Source: Trebouxia sp. TZW2008
Taxonomy: Eukaryota > Chlorophyta > Trebouxiophyceae > Trebouxiales > Trebouxiaceae
Length of the DNA: 64,000 bases
NCBI GenBank assembly: GCA_002118135.1
Contig: BDIU01000028.1
Coordinates: 130,711-194,710 of the forward strand
Direction: 5' to 3'
Shown here: piece after piece, positions 10,731-22,300 of the stretch
Layout: every line of letters begins with the position of its first letter
Position numbering within the stretch: position 1 is the first letter of the stretch
Notes under the pieces: model-generated
The model's database searches: none
Seen by the model: only the letters and a program-made list of their open reading frames with translations
What the model was told of the DNA's origin: nothing
Translations under genes and position numbers: made by a program

Positions 10731-11229
10731 ATAGGCTGCAAATCCAAATTGACTGCCATTGAGCCCAAGATGTGGAGACATCACAGGCTCAGGTCACAGC
10801 AGTTGCCGCAGGTCACAGTCAAGTGCTGTGGGTAGCTGTGCATATTGCTGTGCTTGGAGTTCCCATGGCGCACCCACGTGGTTACGCAATTTTTGTGTGA
10901 AGCGCAGCGTCATGCAACTTCAGAACATCAAACATAACCAAAGGTGTAGTGATGTGCTGGTGGCGTCGCAGCACTAGCACCTGTCCATCATTTCCCTGGC
11001 TTTCTAGGTTCAGCAATGCGGGAAGAGACAGACAGGGAACAAGGCATGAGTAGCGGTGCCTCAGGTTGCAAATCCGATTGTCCCTGAGGATTGCCTGCAG
11101 GACCAGGATGCTGCAGCCTTTCTGCAGTCTCCTTGTCACGCCTCACGGCGTAGTCATTTCTCCTTTTCTCATTTCTTTGTGCTTTGTTGACAAACACCAA
11201 GACAATCGATTGCATGTCGATTTTGTTGA
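10731..11229. other. intergenic stretch
   Basis: About 500 bp without a supportable gene. Open frames here are short and have no family signal or matching splice structure. A LINE-tail-like sequence follows. Confidence 0.5.
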
Positions 11230-11350
11230 GTTGTCTATTTTGTATTGATTGATTGATGTTTGGCGTTGTTGACATTGTCTGTTGACCCCCCTTGCTGGGT
11301 CCCAAAGAAGTTAAAACATTGATAGATTGAATTGGTTGATTTGAATTGGC
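11230..11350 (+). mobile_element. possible non-LTR retrotransposon 3' tail
   Basis: The segment GTTGACCCCCCTTGCTGGGT near 11280, followed by an A/T-rich GATAGATTGAATTGGTTGAT tail, closely resembles the end of the LINE relic at 58.5-58.9 kb, where coding remains are visible. ATTG-rich tails are common for non-LTR elements. No coding part is recognised at this copy, so it would be a strongly 5'-truncated insertion. Confidence 0.35.
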
Positions 11351-11796
11351 CATCCCTGACAATGCGCACTTACCCTGTCGTGCCTACAACAGCACATATA
11401 TATACATATACAACACTGACTGGCAATATAGCAACAGGGGCAACAACCACTGGTCCCACTATCTGCATATCCTTCTCCCACAGCTTCTGATGTAAAGTTG
11501 GCAGCTGGCTTCAAACTGATCTTAGCATGGTTCTGTGTGTCAGGCTTTGGAGAGACAACCCTGTAGTCTGTACACAAGTCAACGGAAAATCATCAGCGTC
11601 GCCCAGACCAAAGACCATGACTTCAGCTTTGGAGGTGTCATTAGGTGTCTATCACAGTGTGCTCAGCATTACCAGCCGACGCTAATTGAACTGAATTGAC
11701 ACTCACTGCCACAGCTGTGTCCCAAGAGCATGACAATGGATCATCAGATTGTAAAGCAGCTAAAGCAACTGCAGAATGATACTCTGCGTTTTAACA

Positions 11797-12490
11797 GGTA
11801 GTCAGCAGACCATTGCAGATCGCAGTATTGAGTTGAAGAACAGGATGGCGTACAGTGCAAGATACTTGATTGACAAAAGGCATCAAAACCTGCCACCTCT
11901 TTCAGAACCGGCTGCAGAAAGGCAAGCGCTTGACCAGATCTGTCAAGACCTGTTGAGCGAATATGACTCTGAAAGTGATAGCTGGTCGATCATCACTCCC
12001 CAGCTCGTCTGTGACTTCTCCGGCAACAACTTTGGCTTCCAACATGTAGCTCATCTCGCCGATTGACTAGGACGCCGCTCAGTCAAGATATACGCGCTGG
12101 ACCTGTCTATGAACCGTGTGCAATCAGCAACTTGGGACCCTCTTTTAGAGCTGATAGACAAGTTGTGTGAGAAAGTGGAGCTGCTACATCTGGGGGGGAA
12201 CTACTTGCCTGCACTGACTGAATCACATCAGCTTGAACAACTGCAACAATCACAGCGCGTCAGCTTGGCCTTGCCTTTTTCGGGCAGCCCTGCCAGCAAG
12301 TGGCAGCCGGCGTGGACACAAGTTGCATTGGACTTCAATCAAATGATGATTCTGCAGAGCAGTGAATTGACACGTCTTCAAAATGCTGCATATGCATGCC
12401 TTTGCCGTGTTGCCGTATCTTATCGTGTTTTGTTTTTGTTGTCGCTCATGACTTACAATGATACAATCACACAACTCAGTTNNTGCGATT
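11797..12490 (+). pseudogene. leucine-rich ORF broken by an in-frame TGA
   Basis: After an acceptor-like TTTTAACAG (about 11796) one frame stays open to 12063, hits TGA at 12064-12066, and continues open in the same frame to 12490. The parts read as one protein: QLVCDFSGNNFGF before the stop and IYALDLSMNRVQSATW plus VELLHLGGNYLPAL after it, which have the LxLxxN spacing of leucine-rich repeats. I find no convincing intron around the stop. Two ambiguous bases (12482-12483) lie in the distal part. It may be a decaying LRR gene, a gene with an assembly error, or one with a small missed intron; the 5' exons are not found. Function unknown. Confidence 0.4.
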
Positions 12491-13373
12491 AGACTTGTTG
12501 TCTAGCTGAAGCATGTAAAATTACTCTCTCTCTCTCTCTCTTGACAAGCAAATGCACGCTTATAGTGACGAGCAGAGTCTTGTGAGCTGCTTGATAGGCA
12601 ATTGGCCTAGCGAAACAACACATCATGATGCATGCGCCCTGCAAAAAAAAGCTGAAGCTGCTGCAGATTGCTTATTCGGAAAGCCACATCAAGTAATGGT
12701 TGTGCTTAGCAGTAATAGCTGCTTAATCTCAGCAGCCAACAGGCAAGATAGGAAAAGTTTTGCAGTTGCTGACAGCTAATGACCCAGTACCCGACATCAG
12801 TCTTACATCGCGCATATGCTGCCTGCTGCACAAACTGACGCGGTGGTGGCTTTTTCCACATACTTCATCACAGATTTTTGGTTAAGAGTAACAGTATGTA
12901 TGTAGTGTGTGGGGAGCTGCAGCTTGCAGACACCAGGCCAGTCTGCCATTGCTGAAGTCTGTTACAGCAGGCGCATCTGCTTGGTGGACACATTGCAAGA
13001 AATATTGATTGGTCTTGCAAGAGAATATTCAATAATGATTATGATTATAATGATTGAGTCGTGATGCAGCATTCAGGGTAGCTGTGAAGCAGAACAGTCA
13101 GCAAGGAGAAACACTTTTGCAGAACATCCTTACTCATAGACAACTTTGAAACTTTTGCTGGATGATCATGAGTCCAGTTTGAAGCGCTGTAATAATTCTT
13201 GACATTTGACAAGGCTGCAGATCGGGAAATGCTTCTTCGTGTCTCGAGATGCAACAGTTCACTTGCAAGTCTATGTCCTGAGCAGCACGAATTCATTGGC
13301 TCACACATGACAGCTGCAAGGGAACCTCTACTTCATGAAGGGGCCAGATCAGCTTCACAAGACTGCACAAGAA
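12491..13373. other. intergenic stretch with a (CT)n microsatellite
   Basis: About 880 bp between the broken LRR ORF and the 3' end of the site-1 protease gene. A short perfect (CT)n tract lies at about 12521-12541, just after the two N bases; this suggests a hard-to-sequence patch. Nothing else is recognised. Confidence 0.6.
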
Positions 13374-16300
13374 TCAATCATTAGCAAAACGGTGCCTGTG
13401 CTGTCGCGGTCTCAACCAGCCACCAAGACTGTGATCATACGCTCCAGGACCAAGCAAACCAGGCTCAAACTGTGCTACAGAAGGACGGCTTCGCCTCCTT
13501 CTCAACATGAACAGACCAAACACTAACAAGGCACCAAGGACTCCAAACAACTGTGACATATGGGCACTGTCCAGCCACGACCGTGACACAGCTTGCGGTT
13601 GCTTGGACCCCATGATGGTTTTGCCGCTGCTGTGCATGCTGCTGTCACTGACTGATATGTTCAAACCCTCATGCAGGACCCGTTCAAACTCTTGCTTGAC
13701 TGCAGACAGCCCAGATGCATCAGCCAAGGTGTCTGATGCATTCTGTAATGTAGCCCCTGCAGCCCCGACCTGCTTCTGTACTTTGTCACTGGCAGCATCA
13801 ACTTGCTTCTGTACTGTAGACCCAACAGCTTGCACCTGCTGGAGATCCCCTCGTTTTGCCTGTGGCATGCCATCATCCAGACTGCCTATTGCTGCGACCG
13901 CTCCACCAGCTGCGCCCCCAGTCGCCGCGCCAACTGCTATGTTAGTCACAGCCGTCTTGGATATGCCAATCACATGACTGCCAGAGGCAGCAGCGTCCTC
14001 TGCAGTCAGGTTTTTGGGCACCTGCTGATTGGTTAGGGAGCCAGCCTTGCGTTCTGTGCTGACATCTCCAGGCTTTGCAATGCCTGCTTGATTGCCTTGT
14101 GCTGATGACCCACCTGCTGCCGACCCCTGACCTGCAGCTTCTGTGGAGTTGGCCTGCATCGGCAAAGCATTGTTGTAAACTTGGCAAGGCAATTGTGGAG
14201 TTGGCCTTCATGGGCAAAGCAGTGCTGTTAAAGCGGCCTGCACAGACCGAGCAGTGCTGCAAATTGGCCTGCTTGGCTGCCCTGTGCTGATGAGCCGCCT
14301 GCTGCAGAGCCCTGACCCGCAGCTTCTTCGGAGTTGGCCTGCATGGGCGACGCAGTCTTGTGAATTTGGCAAAGCAGTGTTGTGACTTTGGCAAAGCAGT
14401 GTTGTGAAGTTGGCCTGCACAGGCAAAGGAGCATGGTGAAAATGGCCTGCGCACTCCAAGCAGTGGTGTGAGTCGGCCTGCTTGGCTGCCCTATGCTAAC
14501 GAGCCACCTGCTGCAGAGCCCTGACCTGCAGCTTCTGTGGCCTATGCAATGAACAACAGATGTTTTGTTGCTGCTGCTGTGACCTTTGCAGACCTATTTG
14601 CCAAGAACATTGACAAGCAAACCCTGAGACCCTACAAACAGCAGGTAAAGAGACAAGCAGATGAGTGCAAAGGAGCAAGACTGTCAACAATTGACTTTTC
14701 GCAATCGTCTTGACACTACAGCTAGCCGCACCAACTGCCTTGCTATCAACGGCTTGTGACGTGCGCTGAATGCATAATGAGATGCCACCAGCACCAGCAT
14801 GGTCAATGTGTTCAATGTCAAAGTTCATTCTGCTTAATCCATCCAGATGCAGGTGCATGAGCTAAAGCACTCACCATTGTATCCTGCAGTTCCGCCTGGA
14901 TATTGGGCTGTACAGCAGACACCACATCCCCTTTGAACTTCTGACCAATGGCAACATGCGAATTCCTTGACTTGCTGTTCATCAGCTGAAACTCTGGTGG
15001 GGAGTTGGGGTAGCACATGATAGGGGATCCCAGTATGAGTGAGACTGGGGTGAGATCAATATCTACCCTCCTAGTAGGCAAGGGGTCATGCTCTGAGCCC
15101 AAGGGTGAAGCCAGCAGGGTGTCCATGGACAGAAGTGTGTTGTCTGTAGCGCCCTGCATGAACAAAGATGTCTTTTCTTTTTGTCTTCCTATTCTATCCT
15201 TTCGATGATCAAATCATCATGAAGATAGGATAACGCAACATGATGAACAGTGTTCTAAGTTGGACAGGGGGCTGGTTGACCGTGTGATGCACTGCTGCTG
15301 CAGCAGTACAAGCACTCTGCTTCTCCAAGTCAAAAAGGCTGCGTTCAGGCATGTGAACAGCATGCAGCTGTTGGATTGCACAGACAGAGACAGAGAGACT
15401 GTGATGAGACTTTGCATGCACAACTGAATGGGGCAGCAAGGGCAGATTGCGCTTGCATAGGATGAGCGTATCAAATGTATGTACAATGATGGTGACAATG
15501 ACAATGACAATGACAATGACAATGACAATGACAATGACACTGCCACTGACACTGACAATGACAATGACACTGACTGACAATGACGATGACGATGACGATG
15601 ACAATGACGCTGACAATGACAATGATGATGACAATGACAATGACCATGTGAAATGACAACAATGATGACAGTGGCAGACACAATAGAAAGGGCGATGACA
15701 AAGACAGTGACAGGGAGAGTAAAAGCAACAATGAACCACATGAGCAAGACAGGAGATTGAGAGATGCTGACCTCAGCAGCATACTGAATGAGTTTGATGA
15801 GCAGGTTGTAGCAGGAGGAGCGCTGATGGCTGCTGTCCAAGCAATTGGAATCACCATACACCGCCACTCGCCCAGACTGCATTGCAACCAGCTCACATCA
15901 ACCACCAGCAGCTTGAGCATACACATGGCGGTGAACACAATATGCAGTGTAACGACATGAGTGGATGCACGAGCACTGATGGCTGCTGTCCAAGCACTTG
16001 AAATTACCGTACACTGCCAGTCAGCCAGACTGCATAGCAATCAGGGCTCACATGACAGCACATCATATCAGAAAGACGAAGTTTGCACGCTTGACCAGCC
16101 AACAACGCTGATCGCATGTGTTGCCATACAGTGGCAATGGCGACGTGTCTTTCACGTCTAGGCAATTTATGACATAGTGTAACATGTGAACCAGGCGCAT
16201 GGCGCATTAGTGAACACAACCTGAACTGTAAATGCATGAATTAATGCATGTGATGCTACTGACAACATGGTGAGAACAATGGTAGCCACAGTCACAGCTG

Positions 16301-19300
16301 TCAGTAGGCTCAACAGCAGGATAGCATGCCTGCGTCATTTGCATTGCATTGCGCCACAGACAAGAGGGTGCTGAGTTTGAGAAGATGCGCACCTTTGCTG
16401 CTGTGAGGCCTAGCACTGCATGAATGGCTGTTGGGCCTCCCAAATTGCCCACTGACCTACTCACACCTGCATGTGACACAAGCAATGAACTGATGTGAGA
16501 GCTGTTTGAAAAGGCTGTATGCAAGATGGTCAAAGCATGTCTGCACAAGAGCGCTTGGGCTCATGATCAGACCTACTCAAGCTGTTGATTGCAAGTCGCA
16601 TGAAAATCAATCAGGCAGGTATCAAAGGAGCAAACATGCAATTGCATGCAACAGCCAGGAACAAGGGCAATAGATTTGACACTGTAAATCCTCTTGCCAA
16701 TGATGTCAGGGCAAACCTTCAGTAGCTTTGTCTGCCAGCTGCCAGCCATGCAGGTGACCACCAGCAGGGAAGCGCACAATATTGGCCCCTGACGCATAGT
16801 AGGGCTTGTCTGGGTCCAAGGGCACTTGCCCCTCCAGTATGGCATCACCAAAAGCAATGCCAAAGGGCGCTAGTAGCTCATTCAGGGCTGGTACATTGGC
16901 ACCACCTGCACACGCCAAAGTCTTATCGTTAAATTCCTTCATGGAATGAAATTTACGATTGAACTCAATCACACAGTCTACCCAAACCTTGTACTGACAC
17001 TTCACTCCATCCCTAGAAATCAGTGGGTTGATGCCGCTCCCAACATCAATTCAACACATGACGAGCACCTCAGAAGCCCAGAAGTGCTGCCGTGACGACC
17101 TGAAAGTCGTCTACAGGCCTTACCTGCTTTGAGGTAAATTGCATTGCTGACCATACCGCTTTCACTCAAACTCCCCAGGGAAACAGACATGCTCAAACCA
17201 GCAAATCATGCCAACTGTGAATACCTGTCACAGGAGTCCACCAGCTACGAGTGTTGTCATCAAAGAACTTCATCTTGATCATGGTGTCCACATTGTACCA
17301 CTCCCCAAACACAATCAGCCCCAAACCCCCCTTCTCCACATCATCCTTCAGCTTGCTTATCTCCTCTGGGTAATATTCTTCTTCGCTGTCCACCATCAGC
17401 AGGGTACCGTACTGCAGCACAGATAGGTGTGCATCAGTTGAACCTGTCAGATGTCCTGAGCATGTTTTCACACTGTTTTGCATGAGCTTTTCTTACAAGG
17501 CGCAACGCACCTTCCCACTCTAGACATTAGTATTGCCCACGCTCTGCTGACAAAGCTGAGGGTGGAAAGAGGCTCTAGGGTGATTGCAGAGTCTATGCTC
17601 ACAGATCCAGTGCAAAGGAATGCCAGTTGACAGCTGCACATATGCAGCAGCGATGCCAATGTCTATGTCAATGCCAATGCCAATGTGCCACTGACAACGC
17701 CAAAGGGCCTGCATGCATGCCAGCAGGAGACATGACCTGGTGTGCATCAAAGCATGTGAGCTTAGACCCCAGATGCTCGTGGCATGTAACGAGTGTGACT
17801 GTAGAATTTTGTGCCCTGCACCTCTTTAGGGTAAGGGCTTTCTGTGCAGAAAGGACCTGTTGTGCATTGAAGTGGGCAAATGGGGAACCTAGGATCTTCA
17901 GGAAGTAGCCAGCAGCTCTGGGGGTATCAAAGCAAGCAAACATGAAGGCGCTTTGCACCACAGGTGGAACGCATTTGTGACAGCAGAGACATTAAAGCAC
18001 GTAAAAGGGGACCCCAGAATCTCCAGGAAGTAGCCAGCAGCTTGAAAGGCATCAAAGCAGCAGAAGATCAAGATGCTCTAATGCTTCAATTGCATCTATC
18101 TCAGCAGAGGCATCACCTGTTGTGCACCAAAAGTGAATGGGAAGCCCAGTTGCTCTTGGTATGCGACAAGTGTGACTGTACCGTGCCAGCAGAAACGGTT
18201 CACGTATCTGCATACCTGGACAGGGGGTGTACAAGTTCTGTTTTGATACTAGAGTCACAGGCATATTAGCAGTATGTGTGCTTACCTGTTGTGCATCAAA
18301 GCAAGTGAAAGGAGACCCCAGGATTTCCAGGAAGTAGCCAGCAGCTCTAAGGGCGTCATACATGTTGTGGTAGTTAGTGTGTGGATGGTCGCCGTGCCAG
18401 TCCAAGATGTCATTTCTCACATCTAAGCTGTCCCGTGGAATGTATGCTGGCGGGTATCGCATGCTGTGGAACTGGTCCCACAGCACACGCTTTGCCCTGT
18501 GATGCACACAAAAGCATGAGTCTCTAGCATGCACCAGGCAGGAATAGGAATATTTGTGCCACGTAGGTCCAACATGACATTCCTGAAGTCTCAGCTGTCC
18601 CATGTATTATATGCTGGCGGGTAACGCATGCTGTGAAACTGGTCCCACTGCACACGTTTGGCCCTGAGAACCACAAACATACAGTGAGCAACAAGCATAC
18701 AGCATGCTCAACCTGTCATCTTCTGAGACACCTAGGGTGATGTCATTCCTGATGTTTCAGCTGTCCTGTGGAAAGTATGCTGGGATTATCGCAAGCTGTG
18801 GAACTGGTCCCACAGCACACATTTGGCCCTGCAATGCGAACAAATGCTTCATCGCGTGAAATTTGTGCAGTGTTCAGTTGGTGCTTGCGATCCTCCTTGA
18901 GCCAGTTGAGACAAGAACCTGGGCGCTGCTAATTTTGCCATAAATAATGCATGGCAGAAATCAAATTACAACACCCCTGAAAGATGAAGAGGCGCCCCAC
19001 TTCAGCATGTGTCCTTCTTCATGTAAGACCTTGTTATTGCCAGCTACACAAAAGCGACTGAACACATTGACAACATGATGGAGGAGGCAGACATTGTGTT
19101 GATTGAGTGTTCAGTGGCTCTGAAACTCACAATAGCCAAGATGTCCACGTGGGATGATGCCAACTGACCCAAAGTGATTCTGAATTTCTAGTTTTGAGCA
19201 GAGTGCATGCATGGCATCTGACATTTGTGACCCCAACATAAAGTGAGTGTCGAGTGCTGAAAAAAGTGAAGCAACTATGGGCAGCATAGCATCTGGCGGT

Positions 19301-22300
19301 TGCGACCTTAACTTGAAGTGAGTGGTGATTGACAAATTGTATTCAAGCAATTGCAGGCAGCTGCTCAGCATTGCCTGTCTCTGCTGCTGCCAAATGTTGT
19401 TACATAGCACAACTGATGCCTGCAGGCTCGATTGTGATCTTATAAAGTAAATCTTTCAATTCCATAGAAGCAGGTTTAAGGACAGTAAATCTGCACAGTA
19501 GCATTGTGAAGCTGCAACTTGAGGGCTGTAGATATTTCACTTGGTTTGTGCAGAAGGTTCAAAATGATTGCAGCAGCCAAACGTTCCAATGTCCAGCTGG
19601 CCTGGGAGGAGTAGGGATGTTCACACCACCGCCCACGCCATGGCATTATCAAGTGGAATATGGTGGCAGCAGCCGAAACGGATGATGCACAGCTCACCTT
19701 GGAGGAGTGGGAATGATCTTAACCTTCACTGGAACGGTGACGCTGGACCGCCTAACCGCAGTGCTGCCCGGTGAAGGTGGTGAGACAATGGTGAACGTGA
19801 ATTCACCAGTTGCCACATCCTCTACAGTAGCGGCTTCTGGCAACACTCTGATGTACAGTGCAAGGTAGCCAGACCAAGGCCATAGCACTGTGCTGTACTC
19901 AAAGTTGACACTCAAATGAGCGCCAGCCGCATTGGTGGCTTTCCACACTGGCGGCCCTTCAAAGTCACCTGCAAAGTATGAACAGCTTCTTTGCACCGCA
20001 ATCCATCCCGCTACACTGTCTCTGCCACGCTGCGCATTGAATGCTGAATGCAGTCAGTGTGCAAACTACATCCCAGTCAGGAATAGAACAGGTTTTGATT
20101 TGAGCATGTGACAAGTGTGCTGCAACAACAATGGCAACGACGAAACAGTGATGCTTGATCAATATCTGAAGGACAGATGCACAAATAAGGTTTAGTCGGG
20201 CGTCAAAACAGCTGAAGTAAGTTGGTGGGACATGTGAGAGAGCAGCTTGAATGAGACCCAGAACTGAAATGCCAATCTGTGAGTGCCATAGCATTGAGAA
20301 GTGTTGCATTGAGGACTAAAGTGCTTGTTTGTCAGCGCCATAGCATTGGAGACTGTTGCGTTGAGAACCAGATTGCTTGTTTGTGACTGCCATAGCATTG
20401 AGGACTGTTGCATTGAAGATGAGGGGACAGCACATTGGTGTAAATTAGCTGAGTGCAGGGGCTGCATTTAGGGATGCTTGGCAAATTTCAGAGACTGACA
20501 ACTTGGCCAGCCACCATGGCATTGAGCACATTTGTATTCAGACCAAAATCTTGCCTGTGAGCGCCATAGCATTGAGGACTGTCGCATTGAAGATGAGAGG
20601 AAGCGCATTGGCATAGATTGGCTGGGTGCAGAAGGGCCACATGTAGGGGCAGTCCGTGAAGTCTAGGGCTTTCGGCACAATGGACACCTTGGGCTGATAG
20701 TTCTGAAGGATGGTCATGGAGTTGATGAGGTTCAGTTTGCCCTGTCCCTGCTCGTACATGGGAATGCCAGGTATGGGCACACTGCCCTCCACTAGGGCTT
20801 GCTTCATGCTGGCAGGGTTTAGCACTTCCCATCTGCATAGGCCAAATGCCAGGTGAACCTGCCCACACATGTGCTACATTGCCTTGAGAGTGGGGTATGC
20901 ACTGTGTTGCTGTACAGTCTCATTGAACGAGCCTAAACATGCCTACTATGGTGTCTTTGACTGGTTCAATGCTTTGAAAGGCACCAGGGCCTGAAGTATG
21001 ACATGGCCGCCAAGTGCTGAGTATGCTTTGCTCCGTCAACATGCTGGCATCAGACCAGGTTTTGTTTCCCTTTGCAGGGTCACTTTGTACTCTGCATGGC
21101 TTGTCTATCAAGCAGTTTCACAAAAGCTTTGTGGGACTTTTCGGTGCTGTCAGCAAGCATAAAAATCATCTTGCATGCCTGAGTTGAAGGGTGGGCTGCA
21201 CAATGCCCCAGCAACAGGAATGCTGAAAGCTATGAAGCATTACGTGCACGATGCAAGCAATCAAATCATGACGGTGGAATAATGGTAAGGGAGGCAGGAT
21301 CACCTTTTGGCAACAGGGACAACACTGGCCAGCAGGCAAACAGCCCCAGCAACGACAGGGGAGGCCACACTTGTGCCTGACAGGCTCCTGCACCCGCCTT
21401 GGATCCGGCTGCCCATTACGTCACGCCCGTACGCCACCACATCAGGCTGCAGATCACTGTAGAAGCTAAGAAAGACAGGCCAGGACAGGACACAATTGTT
21501 GACAATTACTTTGCAGTCATCTGCAACCATAGCAGCTACATGCGAGAATGATGATTACCTGGAAGCAAGAGGAGCTTACAAAAGGATTGTACATCTGATG
21601 GGGCAATGCGCCACCAGATGCCTGACTCTTCTGTAAGTTCCTCTTGCTTCCAGGTAAACATCAATGCTCTTAGTCCTGACAAGGCAGTCAGACAAGAACG
21701 ACAGCAGGTGCTTAGTAGCTTGCACTGTACACAAGTCTCAAGTCCAGTCCACAACATGAAGACAATTTGCCAGGGCATACTACACAATGGGGTACAGCAG
21801 AAAATTCCTGCTTTGTGTCAAAGATGCAAGCTCAATCCACATGATCATGACTGGATTTGGATTGACATGACATGGAATGTTGAGAGCGCTGGCTGTCCCC
21901 ACGTGAGGAACGCTGTGAGCGTCTTCTGCCTTTCTTGCATCTACCTTAGCACGGCCGTAGCCAATGGGCAGCTCCCAAGTGGACATGCCTCTTGAGGAGA
22001 ATGATGCAATTTGGTCAGCGTAGTCCACGCCACCCACCCCAATCACATCATTCTGGTCAGCAGGGTTGTTCAGCGTGCCGTACAGAGGGCCATCATTGCC
22101 AATGGCTGACACCATTAGTATGCCATTGGAAGTGATCTCCCACACCTGCACAGAGACAACAGTGATGCGTTCAACTTGCCAGAGTATGTCAATATACATC
22201 GTTGTGATTAGCAAGGTTGTTCAGTGTCCCATACAGAGGGCCATCACTGCCAATGGCTGACACCATTAGTATGCCATTGGATGTGATCTCCCAAACCTGT

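Noticed and set aside
15209..16040. Long Ser/Val or His/Cys-rich minus ORFs and a poly-Asp plus ORF
   Set aside because: They are read-through of the GACAAT-type microsatellite in S1P intron 15, overlapping the true exon 15.
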